Assembly: GCA_019009955.1 (NCBI GenBank)
Contig: CM032233.1
Coordinates: 89,446,501-89,510,500 of the forward strand
Direction: 5' to 3'
DNA from: Riptortus pedestris
Taxonomy: Eukaryota; Arthropoda; Insecta; Hemiptera; Alydidae
DNA length: 64,000 bases
Each line of letters opens with the position of its first letter. Position 1 is the stretch's first letter. The notes below the pieces were generated by a model. That model did no database searches and was not told the DNA's origin. It was given only the letters and a program-made list of their open reading frames with translations. The translations under genes and the position numbers were made by a program. This document shows, one piece after another, positions 45,012 to 56,571 of this stretch.

Positions 45012-45697
45012 AATGGTGTTGTTATAGCCTCTGATAACTCGTTCTTAATAGTTTTTGTCCTATAAAATTTTAATAAATGGTGTAATTTTGGTCAGTCGAC
45101 TTCATTTCAGATCTGTCACCATTCTCTTGCCATTGAAATATAACAGTATAGAACATCATCATTATAAATTCTCCCGTCTAAGGAGCCCTTATCCAAAATA
45201 ACGTGTTTCAAAAATTACAAGTATCTGTATTGTATATGTACTCATATTAAAACAATTTTCACCCGCAAAGTAACCATTCTAATAGTTTTCATCATAGTTC
45301 ATCATTATCATAGCAGTTCATGACACATTTTTATATTAGGAATAATAATTTCATCTATTCAATCACTTATATACATTTACTTTATCCCCGACGCGTTTCG
45401 AGTGTCTACACAATTTCAAGGGGTTATTTCTAAGCCAATCTGGAAAAAGTAGAGCTAATTAAAATTATTTCATACTTTATTAATTTTTAACGAATTAATA
45501 TTTGTGTATTTATTACAAATATTACAGTTTATAAATCTTAAAAATTTAAAGCCTACAAGCCATCTAGTACAGAAGGGGTTTTAAATGACGAAGTTTTATT
45601 ACTATTAACTTGTTCAAAAAGTATAATTATGTATTACTGTTTAAAAAATTAAGTAGTAAATATGTTAGGATTAAATGCAGGTTGGAATTATTAAAGA

Positions 45698-45700
<3 letters not shown>
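45012..45700. other. Low-copy interval around a hammerhead relic
   Basis: Mostly AT-rich and unassigned, apart from the motif at 45391-45423. Confidence 0.3.
45391..45423 (-). ncRNA. Decayed hammerhead-like motif
   Basis: On the minus strand CCCC, then TTGAAATTG, TGTAGACACTC, GAAA, palindromic ACGCGT, C and GGGG. The order and the GAAACGCGTCGGGG part match Penelope-type hammerheads, and an ATAAAG follows. The CTGANGA core is damaged, so it is at best a dead relative. Confidence 0.4.
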
Positions 45701-45774
<74 letters not shown>

Positions 45775-45794
45775 ATATATATATATATATATTC
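45700..45794. repeat. Compound (CT)n-(TA)n microsatellite
   Basis: About 34 bp of CT repeats change directly into about 60 bp of TA repeats. The two frames through it are low-complexity translations. Confidence 0.9.
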
Positions 45795-45837
45795 ACCGAA
45801 CACCGGTGAACTGAGTCGGTTAACATATATAAACAAA

Positions 45838-45957
45838 AGTCTGTCACTCAGGGGCTGTGTTAACTAAGCAGATTTCCTACGTGCGCCATGCATTTATCAC
45901 AAAATATGAAAGTTCAATGAGAACAACAATATTTAGTATTTGGGCTTCAAATGAAGT
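45838..45957 (+). mobile_element. Family A 5' end fragment
   Basis: GTCTGTCACTCAGGGGCTGT, AACTAAGCAGATTTCCTACG and GTGCGCCATGCATTTATC, then lost near a GTGTGTGTG stretch. Confidence 0.7.
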
Positions 45958-46179
45958 GTGTGTGTGAAAAGTATATTATATTTTTAGAAACTAAACGTTA
46001 CCCACTTTATTTTTCAAATTGAAATTATTTTTTTATCATTTGAATAAAACTTTAACTATTGCAAGTCATCGTTGGCCCAGAATAATAGCTGCGCATGTAA
46101 CTGAAAAACAGGCTAATTGGTTACAAACCAAGAATGTATTAGTCAGGAATTCCTAAGAGTAGATGTTTGAAGAATTGTA

Positions 46180-46614
46180 GAGTAAGATTAAAGAAGAAGG
46201 CGGTATAGAGAAAGAAAAAGATAACTTTGCAGGTTGTAGTTTGTTCAAAATACGGGTATATTGATAAAGCAAGCCATTCTAGGTTTCATTTAACTCCAAA
46301 TATCTCCATTTAACTTTAGAAAAAAAGAGCTATATTAGTAATAAGAACAGTAAAAATGTCATAACCCACTGATTATGAAAGCAAGGGGACAAATGCTAAA
46401 CTTAAAGTACTCGGTGAGTAAAACGGAAAATTTATGGGTATGCTCTCCATGCAATATGAATGAGTTGGAGAATACATTTCATTTCATAGCAGTCTGCCCA
46501 GAACTTCAGGAATTCAGAAGGCAATATTCTTGGTTCACCAAAGCCACAATGATTATGATTGGCAGGCATTGTATAAATATTTGTGTATCTCACAAAGGTA
46601 CCGAAAATTCCTAA
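46180..46614 (+). pseudogene. Non-LTR retrotransposon C-terminal relic
   Basis: The frame at 46375-46614 contains CSPCNMNELENTFHFIAVCP, then ELQEFRRQY and a long tail. C-x2-C-x(8-9)-E-x-x-FHF-x-x-x-CP is the zinc-knuckle-like signature at the end of ORF2 proteins in several insect LINE clades. Upstream, LHLTLEKKSYIS is in a compatible frame with stops. The RT domain is absent. Confidence 0.6.
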
Positions 46615-46794
46615 TGATGAGGATTAATTAATTATTCTCGGTTTTTGCGCTTAATAAATGTATAAAACCATGAATGAATAGGCAGAACTCAAGAGACGGA
46701 CTATATATTCCAAGTTGCGTATGTTTGGTGTATATTTTAGAAAGAAATTATTTTTCCATTATTATTTTAAAAACTTGTAAATTTGTAATTCATT

Positions 46795-46920
46795 TTAGCA
46801 CATTTCCCTTAAAAATTAACTATTAAGGTTGTACTCATGATGGGATTTTCGAAGAATTTCTTCAAAAGTCAATCGATCCTACCTTGGAGGAGATGGAGAC
46901 AATGAGGTCCGTTCAAAATG

Positions 46921-46969
<49 letters not shown>

Positions 46970-47335
46970 CTGTTAGCGCTCGAGTGGGCTTAATTTTGGT
47001 TCGATGGTTATCAAACTCGATATTTAATCGTTTTATGTGAAAAGAAAAGAAAGATCAAGTTCGTTAACGGCTAAAATCTGATCAGTGGGAGGGCGGGGGT
47101 GGCGTTTGGAGTGGGGAATTTCGAAAATTCTTAATATCTCCGTTATTACGCGTCGAATTAATAACTTGTATAGAACCAATCTTATTTGAAATGTAATGTT
47201 TTGTACGTTTTTTCACTATCTCGATTATTAACCAAGATATTTGTATTGTTTGTTTGCGGCCATCAGTAAAACCCCTCTCCTACTCATGTCATACTAACAA
47301 TAATCTAAATAAACATATTTTATTATTATTATATT
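46795..47335 (-). mobile_element. Family A copy
   Basis: TTAGCACATTTCCC hairpin remains, GTCAATCGATCCTACC, AATGAGGTCCGTTCAAAATG, (TA)n 46921-46967, TGTCTGTTAGCGCTCGAGTG, a G-run near 47090 and CCGTTATTACGCGTCG. It runs into family B at about 47340 and lacks its 5' terminus. Confidence 0.75.
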
Positions 47336-47359
47336 ATATTATACATAATATATTTGAAC

Positions 47360-47823
47360 CCTACTTGCGATATTTCATTGTCAATTTGTTTTTCGACAAA
47401 CATGCACATAACAAAAGTTGTTTACTTTGTTATTTAAATTAACTTTTGTTTTATACATTTCTCCAATAATAATGTGTGGAGCAAGTAATTTGCATAGAAA
47501 TATTGATATGCTCAACAATTAATTCCAATTTGAACTATCAGGTACCTCACCTGGAAAAATTAATTCAAATCTACGTTAATATTTTGTCTTTAATAACTGA
47601 AATCTATGCATAATGCACAGGAGACGGGAAATATGACAATATGGAGGACAGTGAAGTCTTATTATATTAATTTCATTATTAACAAATGCCAACAACGGGT
47701 ATAAACCCTAAACACTGGGTTGGGTAAATGTCAAAATAGTGTGCAAAATAAAGCCTTGCCAAAAAATACCATCATCATTCAGCCTCAAATGAATCCCCGG
47801 GCGAAGCCGGGTATCTGAGCTAG
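47360..47823 (+). repeat. Family B tail half
   Basis: GATATTTCATTGTCAATTTG, AACAAAAGTTGTTTACTTTG, GGTACCTCACCTGG and GCGAAGCCGGGTATCTGAGC, ending at (TA)n. Forms the left arm of a tail-to-tail inverted repeat. Confidence 0.7.
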
Positions 47824-47848
47824 TATATATATATATATATATATATAT
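47823..47848. repeat. (TA)n at the centre of a tail-to-tail family B pair
   Basis: A short TA tract joins GAGCTAG and CTAGCTC, making the centre of a palindrome with arms of roughly 300-350 bp. Confidence 0.85.
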
Positions 47849-48803
47849 ACTAGCTCAGATACCGGGCTTCGCTCGGGAATTCATTTGAGGCTGAATGGTG
47901 ATGGTATTTTTTTGGCAAGGCTTTACCTTGCATAATATTTTGACATTTACCCGTCCCAGTGTTTAGTTTAAATACCCGTCGTTTCTGTGGATTTGTTAAT
48001 AATACAATTATTTTTTTATGTAAGACTTCACTGTTCTCCATTTTGTCATATTTCCTGTGCATTATGCATAGATTTGAATTATTAAGCACAAAATATTAAC
48101 ATACATTTGAATTAGTTTTTCCCGGTGAGGTACCTTATAGTTCCAAAGAATTGTTGAGCAAATTTCACTAAATAATAAAATAAACAACTTTTGTTATGTG
48201 CACATTTGCCGAAACCCCAATAGGAGACGAAATATCACTATCTTTAATTTCAGGCCTCCCTTATAACCCCCACTCCTGCCCGTCCCTAGAAATGTTAGTA
48301 TGGCATATTATAATGAAGACGTTAGTGCTAATTCACATACCGAGTTTGGTTTAGTTCGGTTGAGTCTTTTGTGCCAAATAAAATTGTTGACTTCCGCTAT
48401 CATTTTTAGCGTATAACGCCTTTATACTTAGGTATACGACAAAAGTGTATATAACAAAAGTTACTCTAAATAACAAATTAAACAACTTTTGTTATGTGTA
48501 TAATTGCCGAAAATGCAATAGGAAACGAAATATCACTATTTTTAATTTTAGGCCTCCCTTATAACCCCCACTCCTGTTCGTCTCATAGAATACTAACATA
48601 GCCTAAAGTCTAAGTTGGGTTAGTAGTAATATACATACCAAGTTTCATAAAATTCGGTTCAGCCGTTTATGCGTGAAAAGGTAACAAACAAACAAACAAA
48701 CATACACGAAAGAAACAAAATGCAGTTATGGTGTCTATGACATGTGAAACGAAAAGTTATCGTGATATTTCGTGAAAAAAATCAATGTACAGACAGAGGT
48801 TAC

Positions 48804-48808
<5 letters not shown>
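47848..48808 (-). repeat. Family B repeat, apparently complete
   Basis: Runs from the tail CTAGCTCAGATACCGGGCTT through modules marked at about 48252 and 48551 (CCTCCCTTATAACCCCCACT, 299 bp apart), ATTCGGTTCAGCCGTTTATG, an (AAAC)n run and ACAGACAGAGGTTACAATTT to a second TA tract. Both ends touching TA defines the unit length at ~960 bp. It carries no open frame of note, so it depends on something else for mobility, if mobile. Confidence 0.75.

Positions 48809-48867
<59 letters not shown>
48809..48867. repeat. (TA)n tract
   Basis: A pure TA run of about 59 bp between family B and the next repeat-like segment. Confidence 0.95.
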
Positions 48868-48870
<3 letters not shown>

Positions 48871-50228
48871 CCCCCGTGTTACCCGTCGTTGACGAGTTGT
48901 TGTAGAAATAGTTTCCGGCGGGAATGTAAAGATTGGATCATAAAACGAGCATTCCGAAGCATAATGAGCAAATTTGCAGTCATTAAGTAGTTATTCCCAT
49001 GATGGGAAAAGTAGCAATTAGACGAATTTATTTAGCTTTTATGAATAAGTAGGTAGAAATAATAATGGTTATCCCTTAGAATATATAGATTGGATTAACG
49101 TAAGCCATAAATGAAAGCATGGCAAGGCTATTGAACGAATATTGTCGTCAATGTGACCAAATAAATCCAGTTCCCCGTCAAAAAATAAAGATTGCGCCAT
49201 CTTAGCATTCTGAGAAAACATATGAAAACATTTAGTGCAGGCATTCTTCTGTAATAAGAAATGGGTTACGTAGAAATGTATCGGATGGCCGAGGGCGGAT
49301 GTAATTAGTTAATTGCGTTATCCGCCGATGTGGGTTGGAATAAAAATGTTTCCCCCTAGATATATAATTAAGATATATCCAAGTATTAATTCACGCCTGT
49401 CAATGTTAGAAGACCGGAAGCGGGAAGTCAGAAACTTGAATTTCTTAAATGCATGCAACATAGTAGGGTGTAAAAAAACATTTTAAACACATTTGTTTTC
49501 TTTATATTTTCCTAACATTAGCAATACTAAAGAATATATTATAAATCATAACTTTTGACTAGCAAGTAAACTTCCACTCCTTACAGCGGCAGTAAATTAT
49601 TAAATTATCCTCATTGCCAATATTCATATCCTTGATATAAAGAAAAATTCACTCATGAAAAACTAATAATTTCTATTTGTTGACCAGAAGTCGAAAGTCA
49701 AAATTCTCAAACCTAACACCGCTTTAGAAACGAACACTGTAATGTAAACACAATTTTTCTTTCAACAAAACCAATGTAAAAGAATATTAAATGACTGTGA
49801 GTATTGACGTCGAAGTAAACTGGCCTTCGAAATTAAAAATTAGAATTCCCATATAGTCTATGATGTACGTTGGGCATATTATTTATTTCAGATGCCGCTA
49901 CAATGGCGATTCATCTTTTAACGCGTTAGAATATAGATTTACAAAACTAGATAAATATTAAAATTTTTACAAAACAAAATTTTACAAATGTTCAAAATAA
50001 ATAGAATGGACAAAATTAAATATAAATTTAGTTTTTATGTTAGGCATAGTGGACTTACGAATAAAGAAATTCGTAGGAACCCTCTTAGCCATTTTTGAGT
50101 GATTTAGTAACAAACGGGCGGACAGACAGACAAGATTTTCCATTTTGATCCCATTATTTTTAGAATGGTCTGAAATATGAAAAAAAGCTACACTCGAATT
50201 TAAATAGAAAATCAGACAACGCCTAGAG
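48868..50228 (+). repeat. TA-flanked segment, possibly another repeat
   Basis: It begins TTTGCCCCCGTGTTACCCG and ends GACAACGCCTAGAGTT, both against TA tracts. Near the end AACAAACGGGCGGACAGACA resembles the terminal region of RTE-like repeats. Only one copy is seen here and no coding frame is recognisable. Confidence 0.35.

Positions 50229-50312
<84 letters not shown>
50229..50312. repeat. Compound (TA)n-(TG)n microsatellite
   Basis: TA repeats to 50261 change into about 50 bp of TG repeats. The following 300 bp (50313-50617) is unassigned. Confidence 0.95.
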
Positions 50313-50314
<2 letters not shown>

Positions 50315-50614
50315 TATTTACAGGCTACACTGTGTAATTGTTCTTCTGAATAGGTAAATCTGATTTTCATGTAACCGAACAAGGGAATAAGAGTTTTCCC
50401 ATAGCCTACTGCATCAGACTTTGGAGCAGTAAAGGCATCATGAGGAAGCTTCCATTCAAACCAGTAAAGGCATGAGTGGAGAAAATTCGATTCAAGGCCA
50501 GAGTTGTTAGATAGCCATCCCTCGGTAGCCTGTAGCCTGCATAAGCTGACTAAAGATAGGCAACATTCCAGTCTGCCTCAATGACATGTGTTAAGTGAGA
50601 ATTTAGTCAGGGAG

Positions 50615-50617
<3 letters not shown>

Positions 50618-50680
<63 letters not shown>

Positions 50681-50885
50681 CTGTTACCACTTGAGAGGTC
50701 GAAATTATTGATTGATCACTATCAATGTAACCTAACACGATATTCAAGCGGTTCATGTAAAAAGAAGGATTAGTTTTTTTAATGGCTGAAATCGAACCAG
50801 GAGAGGGGAGGGGGATGAAAAGCTCGAGCTATTCTGAGTTATTATGAGTCAGGGTCGAAATATTTTACATGACTAATCATATTAA
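50618..50885 (-). mobile_element. Family A interior after (TA)n
   Basis: (TA)n 50618-50677, TGTCTGTTACCACTTGAGAG, TTAATGGCTGAAATCGAACC, a weak G-run and TTATTATGAGTCAGG. Both ends of the element are missing. 50886-51204 is unassigned. Confidence 0.65.
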
Positions 50886-51204
50886 AACTTTAGCTTGCAG
50901 ACCACTTCACACAATCAGTTTCAATTGTTTGCAACGCCGTACTACGTTGTTTAATTTTATTCAAGTAAAGAATTCCTTCATAAAGGTTCCTTTAATAAAA
51001 TTAGTTCTTTTTTCAAGTATCTTGCACTTTCAAACTCTATTTTTCTGTTCCTATTTGGCATTTCTTCACTCTCACTCCTACGCTAAAGTTGCTCAGGATA
51101 AAAGGAGGATCTGATTTTTTTTCTAAATTAGTGAACCTTTTTTATTCAACGTTAGGATTTAAGGCAAATACGGGTTTTACCAGTAAACGCTTTTGCGCCC
51201 CTAG

Positions 51205-51983
51205 GTCTCACCCTAGTAGACGTACAAGTCGGTCGGAATTTTGACGTGCATCTTGGTCATCCAGCTTCCATATCTTTCTAATCTTCTATCGGCACGATAT
51301 TGCTCTTAGGGCAGATGGACCTGGGCATGTCCTGTTCCCTCAATCCAGAATGTCACCTTGTGGGGCAGGTAATGGAGAAGGCAATAAAGTTTCCGCTGCG
51401 GCGCCACAAGACCACCCCTGCACCTTTTCACCCCCTACACCAACCTTCCGTCTTATTTAGCACTCCACACTAAAAATCAAGAAGCAATGGATTTTTTTGA
51501 TAATTCAATGCATTCTTTTCAATATTATTTACACTCATATCTATTAAGGGACTCTTATAATCTGCTGGACGTTCAGTTGTGACATTTTGAAAAACATAAG
51601 GATGATAATTATTAATCACTCATTAAAAAAAAAAAAAAAATGTAATTCACTAATAAGCTTTGAATTGAATGTATTCCTCAATTGGGGTTGGTTGGTGGAG
51701 GGGATAATTTGGTAGGGGGGTGGGTTAAGCTTTTTGTGAATATCCGCATTATGCACGAGTAGCAATTGTGGATATCCACATGATTCTATTCTGGTAGAGA
51801 TATTCTTATTTTATAACTTTTAAACCAGTTTTTAAAATTAGTAAAATCTCTAAAATAAAAACCATTAAATAGGTTGGTATTTCCAAGTCACCCAAAGTCT
51901 TGATCAGGAAATATTTCCTTCACAGCTGTAGTATACACATCTACAAGAAAACACGAATATTTACAGTTGTTTAGAATTTCTTT
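51205..51983 (-). repeat. Unknown repeat F, copy 2
   Basis: Inverted match to 37056-37860, with the same CCCTCAATCCAGAATG, GCTGCGGCGCCACAAGAC and TTGGTTGGTGGAGGGGATAA blocks. Carries an A16-type run near 51625 and several frame-breaking changes. Confidence 0.6.
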
Positions 51984-52049
51984 TTTTTATTAATGATACA
52001 TTGGTGGTGATGTGATCTCCGTTCTACCTCACATATCGTTATGTATATG

Positions 52050-52108
<59 letters not shown>

Positions 52109-54336
52109 CTCTATCATGTCTATTTTACTCACCGCTTGCATCTCTAGTTCATTTTGAAGTTTAGTTTCAATAAAGCACAAGAGAAGATTTTTTGTTAACC
52201 AAGGCTGTTACACACCTATTGGCAAAGTATTTGTCAACGCTTTTGTCTGTTAGTAACTTTTAAATTATATTAGGAGAGGGTTTTTTTCTGATTATTAAAA
52301 ACACAAAAATACAAATAATTCATATAAGATCAGGGAAAAATTAAACAAATATTGTATGACATTGCTTTATCAAAATAGTTGCTTAAATAGCATGTTTCGG
52401 CCTAAATAATAATAATTGAGGAAATCATGTTTCCGTGTTTAATTCTTTCTATAAACTCACTAGTTGCTCATTAGTTTAACAGGAGTTGAGGGCTATGAAG
52501 CGTTTTGTGCACCTTTTTCACAATACCCAGTCTACTACTAGCAAAAAAAACACTTCATTACAAGGTTAAATACCAAATATTCTTTTCATTGAACCATAAT
52601 AATACACAATAGTAGACACATGTCTCAGCAGTTCCAAGTTGGCCAATCCATTAAATAAAATCAAAGTTGAGATTACGCATACAAAACAAAAACCAGTAAA
52701 ATTCCAGCTTTTAAAGAAATTTTAAGTTAGGGCTAGGCTGACTTCATTATAATGGGAATTTTGTCACACCGTTTGACAAATTAATGCTCTACACATATGA
52801 AGAAGAAATTTGCAATCCAGCTTTACTGGTTTTCAATATGAATTAGCAATTAAATGCAATCCAATGGACTGAATGAATGAGATTGGAAGTCGCTGTGAAG
52901 AAAATTATGGTGGGGAGGAGGGAAGATCCTTGAAAGCCAGCTTGCTTTTATCATTGCAGCTGTGTTATATAGATCGTACGATGTGCATATGACCAGTTAA
53001 GAGGGACAAATTATCATTTCAACACATATTTAAATATTAAAATATAAATGATAACAGTTTGCTTATTTTATGGATTATAGTAGATGCATTTTTTTTGTAT
53101 ATATAAATAGGAAACAAGGTGTATAAAAGGAAAGGAGGGTAATATTGTTGCATGCAGCTTTTGGTTCAACCACTATTTTGAATTGAGTAAAATTAGCTCC
53201 CCTATCACAAAATATTATAATAAACATTGAATTAAAGATCATTTTTTAATCAATTGCGCTTTGTGCTCCAGCTGATTCTAATGAGGTTAATACTACTGAT
53301 GAGTTAATACTCGATGCTATTGTAATTCCAGCTTGAATAAAACCGTTCACCCCTTATGTTCTTCTTTCTGATATATTTTTTTTTCTTGGTGGAGTAGAGG
53401 AGGGGAGCAGATGCTCTCCTGAAAAATTGTTACTTCTAAAATGTCTGATGTTATTTATAAAAAAAAAAAAAAATCCATCTTTAAATTAAATTAATTTATG
53501 AGCCTATAATTTATTACCTAGATCTCATCGTCTCGCCCACTTCTAAATCTCAGTACTGACGGCCCTCCGTGTTTTTATATTATTTTTCCGAGAGCCCAGG
53601 ATATGGATTTCTTTTAAATATTATTACACATATATCTCATTAATGGGCTACAAAAACATGTTTCATACAATTTAAAAACGGCCTTTTGAACGAACTATTT
53701 CTGGATTAACTTTCACCCCCGAAAAAAAAGTTTAATAATAAACAACACAGATAATCAGAGGCTATTTCAAGGAGTATCTGGCTGAACAACCTACGGGAGA
53801 ACATATGGAGGCAGGGGAACAATATCGGGAAATCCTTGTTGAGGACCATACAGAATGGTATGAGATGTTAAAAGAAGTCCAGGTCCTAGAACTAAGTATG
53901 TAAGGTAATAGAGAAATACGTAATAAGTGGGTGTGCGGTTCTGGTATTGCTGAAGCCCAGAGGTAGTCTGTCGAAGAGAATCGGCACCAAGTGCGGAGGT
54001 TGCAGCTACGTGGGACGGTTCTCCGCTTGTATTGGCTAACGGTTCAAAGACACCTTGTTTTACAAGGACCTACATACTATAAAGAAGTGGAAACAAAATA
54101 AAAATTTACCGCTCCCAATCATTTTCTCCTCGTGTGTGAAATTAATAGAAGTTGTGTTATAAGGATTTTTTGATTCAATATAAGCACCACACTTACAGTA
54201 CAAATATGTAAAAGTCACTTTTTGGGTGAGCGCCTTGTATTAAAACGTTGTCGTCAAGCAAATATATTTCGTGGTCTTGCAAAGTTAACTACCAATAAAC
54301 TCAAATTCCTTAGAATAGACCTTAGACCTTAGAAAA
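51984..54336. other. Low-copy region with one (TA)n
   Basis: (TA)n at 52051-52105. The remainder is AT-rich. The only coding-like stretch is at 53760-53903 (separate entry). Confidence 0.35.
53760..53903 (+). other. Short coding-like frame, unknown
   Basis: A 47-residue stretch, GYFKEYLAEQPTGEHM then EAGEQYREILVEDHTEWY and MLKEVQVLELSM, ends at TAA 53901-53903. It is rich in E/Y/L, unlike the I/Y/K/N noise around it. In-frame stops lie ~25 bases upstream, and CAG at 53756-53758 could be an acceptor-like site. It may be an exon remnant; I do not recognise it. Confidence 0.25.
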
Positions 54337-54797
54337 GTCCGTCGCGCAGGGGCTCCTTAAACTAAGCAGATTTCCCACGTAAACTTATACAATAGAGAAA
54401 TCTCCAAACGAGTGCCGAACAGTTGAACATAACAGTGCCGAAACGGCAGAACTAGCTTTCGGCTGGAACGAATAGAAGCGACCATTGCTCGTCCGTTACA
54501 CTTAATAAAAATGCCAATATCTCGGTTAATATTCGAGATTAAGAATAAATGTATATAGCAACATTTATAGTAAATTTAATTTTCAATAAGATTGGTTCTA
54601 TACAATTTTTCGACCCGACTTATAAAGTAACGGAGATATTTCGAATTTTCGAAATTCCGCCTCTTTAAACCCTCCTCCCACAGTCCGATTTCAGCCGTTA
54701 ACGAAGTTGGTCGTTATTTTTATACAAAACGATTATATATCAAGTTTGGTAAGATAAGACAAAAATTGCGACTATAGTCAATAAGTTGCGGTAACAG

Positions 54798-54865
<68 letters not shown>

Positions 54866-54993
54866 TCAGTTTTGTACGGATCTCATTTTCGTCATCTTCT
54901 TGGTAGGATCGATGGATATTTGAAGAAAAATTTCGAAAATTGCGTCTTGAGTACGACCTCAATAACTGATTTCCCTTAAGGGAAATCTGCTAA
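54337..54993 (+). mobile_element. Family A copy with both ends intact
   Basis: GTCCGTCGCGCAGGGGCTCC start, GCAGATTTCCCACG, the GTGCCGAACAGTT sub-type block, AATATCTCGGTTAATATTCG and GTAACGGAGATATTTCG inverted pair, (TA)n 54803-54862, TGGTAGGATCGATGGATATT, and a perfect hairpin GATTTCCCTTAAGGGAAATC to TCTGCTAA. The flanks are AAAA before and AAAG after. At 657 bp it is a good reference copy of the short sub-type. Confidence 0.9.
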
Positions 54994-56148
54994 AAGTTGG
55001 GGGGGGGGATTAATTGCATTACATTAAGGTCTACTAAACGTTAGGTGCAAGCATGCAACCAACATGCAGTAATAACAACGTGAAAAACTAGCATTCAACT
55101 GATAAACCTTCTCTAACCAAGTCACTTAGAAAGCTTTGAAACAAATAGATCGATCAATAGAATATGATACTAAGGGCAGTATTCCCGAGCCTCAGACTAA
55201 AGAAGCCACACGCCATACACAGACTGATCCACATATGATCATATGTCCAAGCCCCTAGTTATTTACGGTAATCTTGTGTAACAGTTAATATTCTTACTCA
55301 CTATTTTATTTTCCACTTTGTTATATAACGACATAAAATAAGGCAGAGTTCCTTTACAAACGAATTAGCAACTACAGTTGACAAATTTCAATTTAAAGCT
55401 TCTGCCAGAAAATATTAAATTATTTCCTATGCATCTCAGCTTTTTATATTTTCTAAACAGGAAAGTTAAATGTGTGCAATAAATGGGCCGTTATAATATA
55501 CAGGAAAAATATGTTCCAGGAATAGACTAATGTATCGATTTAGCCCATTCCCAAAACATTTCTTCCATAACTACGCAAGTATTGCCATCCACAGTTTTTT
55601 TGCTCATAGCCGATTATATTTTATTAATAACTAACAGAAAAAATAATTAATATTTAAGCATGAGACATACAAATTAGTATGAGAAAGAAAATAATTCCAT
55701 GAATAGAAAAGAAGAAAATAATCTCCATACATGCGTCTTCTCGATGAAAATAAGGATCCAGGAAATACGTTCCTGGGATTTATCTTGGACCTTGAAAGAC
55801 TCCTTCAAGGGATTTTAATTTTGAACTAAAGTGGAAGGTACTTGAGGTTCTTAACATCAATCGCTCGCCTATTTTTTGGAGAAGGCCTTTTCAGCAGCTA
55901 TTGACTTTTGACCAACTGTATAGCTGTGCAAAAACAACATTTGTACGACCTTAACAGATTGTGAGATGGTATTCTGGCAGGTGGAAGTGACTTAATTTAA
56001 TAAACAAATTGTCTGTTCATGTATGAAAAGTTTTATGTGTTATTTACTTCTAAGAAAGATAGTTTTTATTGTTATATGTTATCAATTTTACCCTTTATCT
56101 AAAATATTTTAATAGGGATAAGTAATTATTGTTTTTGTGTGTCAACAG
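54994..56148. other. Low-copy interval
   Basis: A G-run at 55000-55008, then AT-rich sequence without recognised genes or repeats. Confidence 0.3.
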
Positions 56149-56187
56149 GGCACTGATGATGATGCACTGCATCCAAAGCGCTCTGTC
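56149..56187 (+). ncRNA. Hammerhead-ribozyme-like motif, copy 3
   Basis: GGCA (56149-56152) can pair with TGTC (56184-56187) as stem I, with one G-U pair. The core CTGATGA is at 56153-56159, plus an extra T. Stem II is GATGC-ACT-GCATC. CAAA at 56174-56177 stands where GAAA is expected (G12 to C). Palindromic AGCGCT is stem III and C56183 fills the cleavage position. AATAAA follows. One core substitution would probably weaken cleavage. The layout equals that at 31637 and 32034. Confidence 0.6.
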
Positions 56188-56388
56188 GTTTTAATAAATT
56201 GTTACAGTGGAAGCGTAGCCAATTCTTTCATCTACCTATATTTAACAGATTGGTTTAAACCGCTTTGTTCACTTCCTTACTGGACAAAATTTGTGATGTC
56301 GCTTCATTCTATTAAAGCATTTCAATCTTCGTGAGTGACGCCTCATTTTGACTCACGATGCTAGTGGAGCAGGTTCCCCTTCATTTTA

Positions 56389-56519
56389 TTAGCAGATTTC
56401 CCTTAAGGCAAATCAGCTATTGAGGTCGTACTCTTGATGCGATTTTCGAAACATTTCTTCAAATGTCCATCGATCCTACACAGGATATGTCGAAAATGAG
56501 GTCCGTTCAAAATTATATT

Positions 56520-56571
<52 letters not shown>

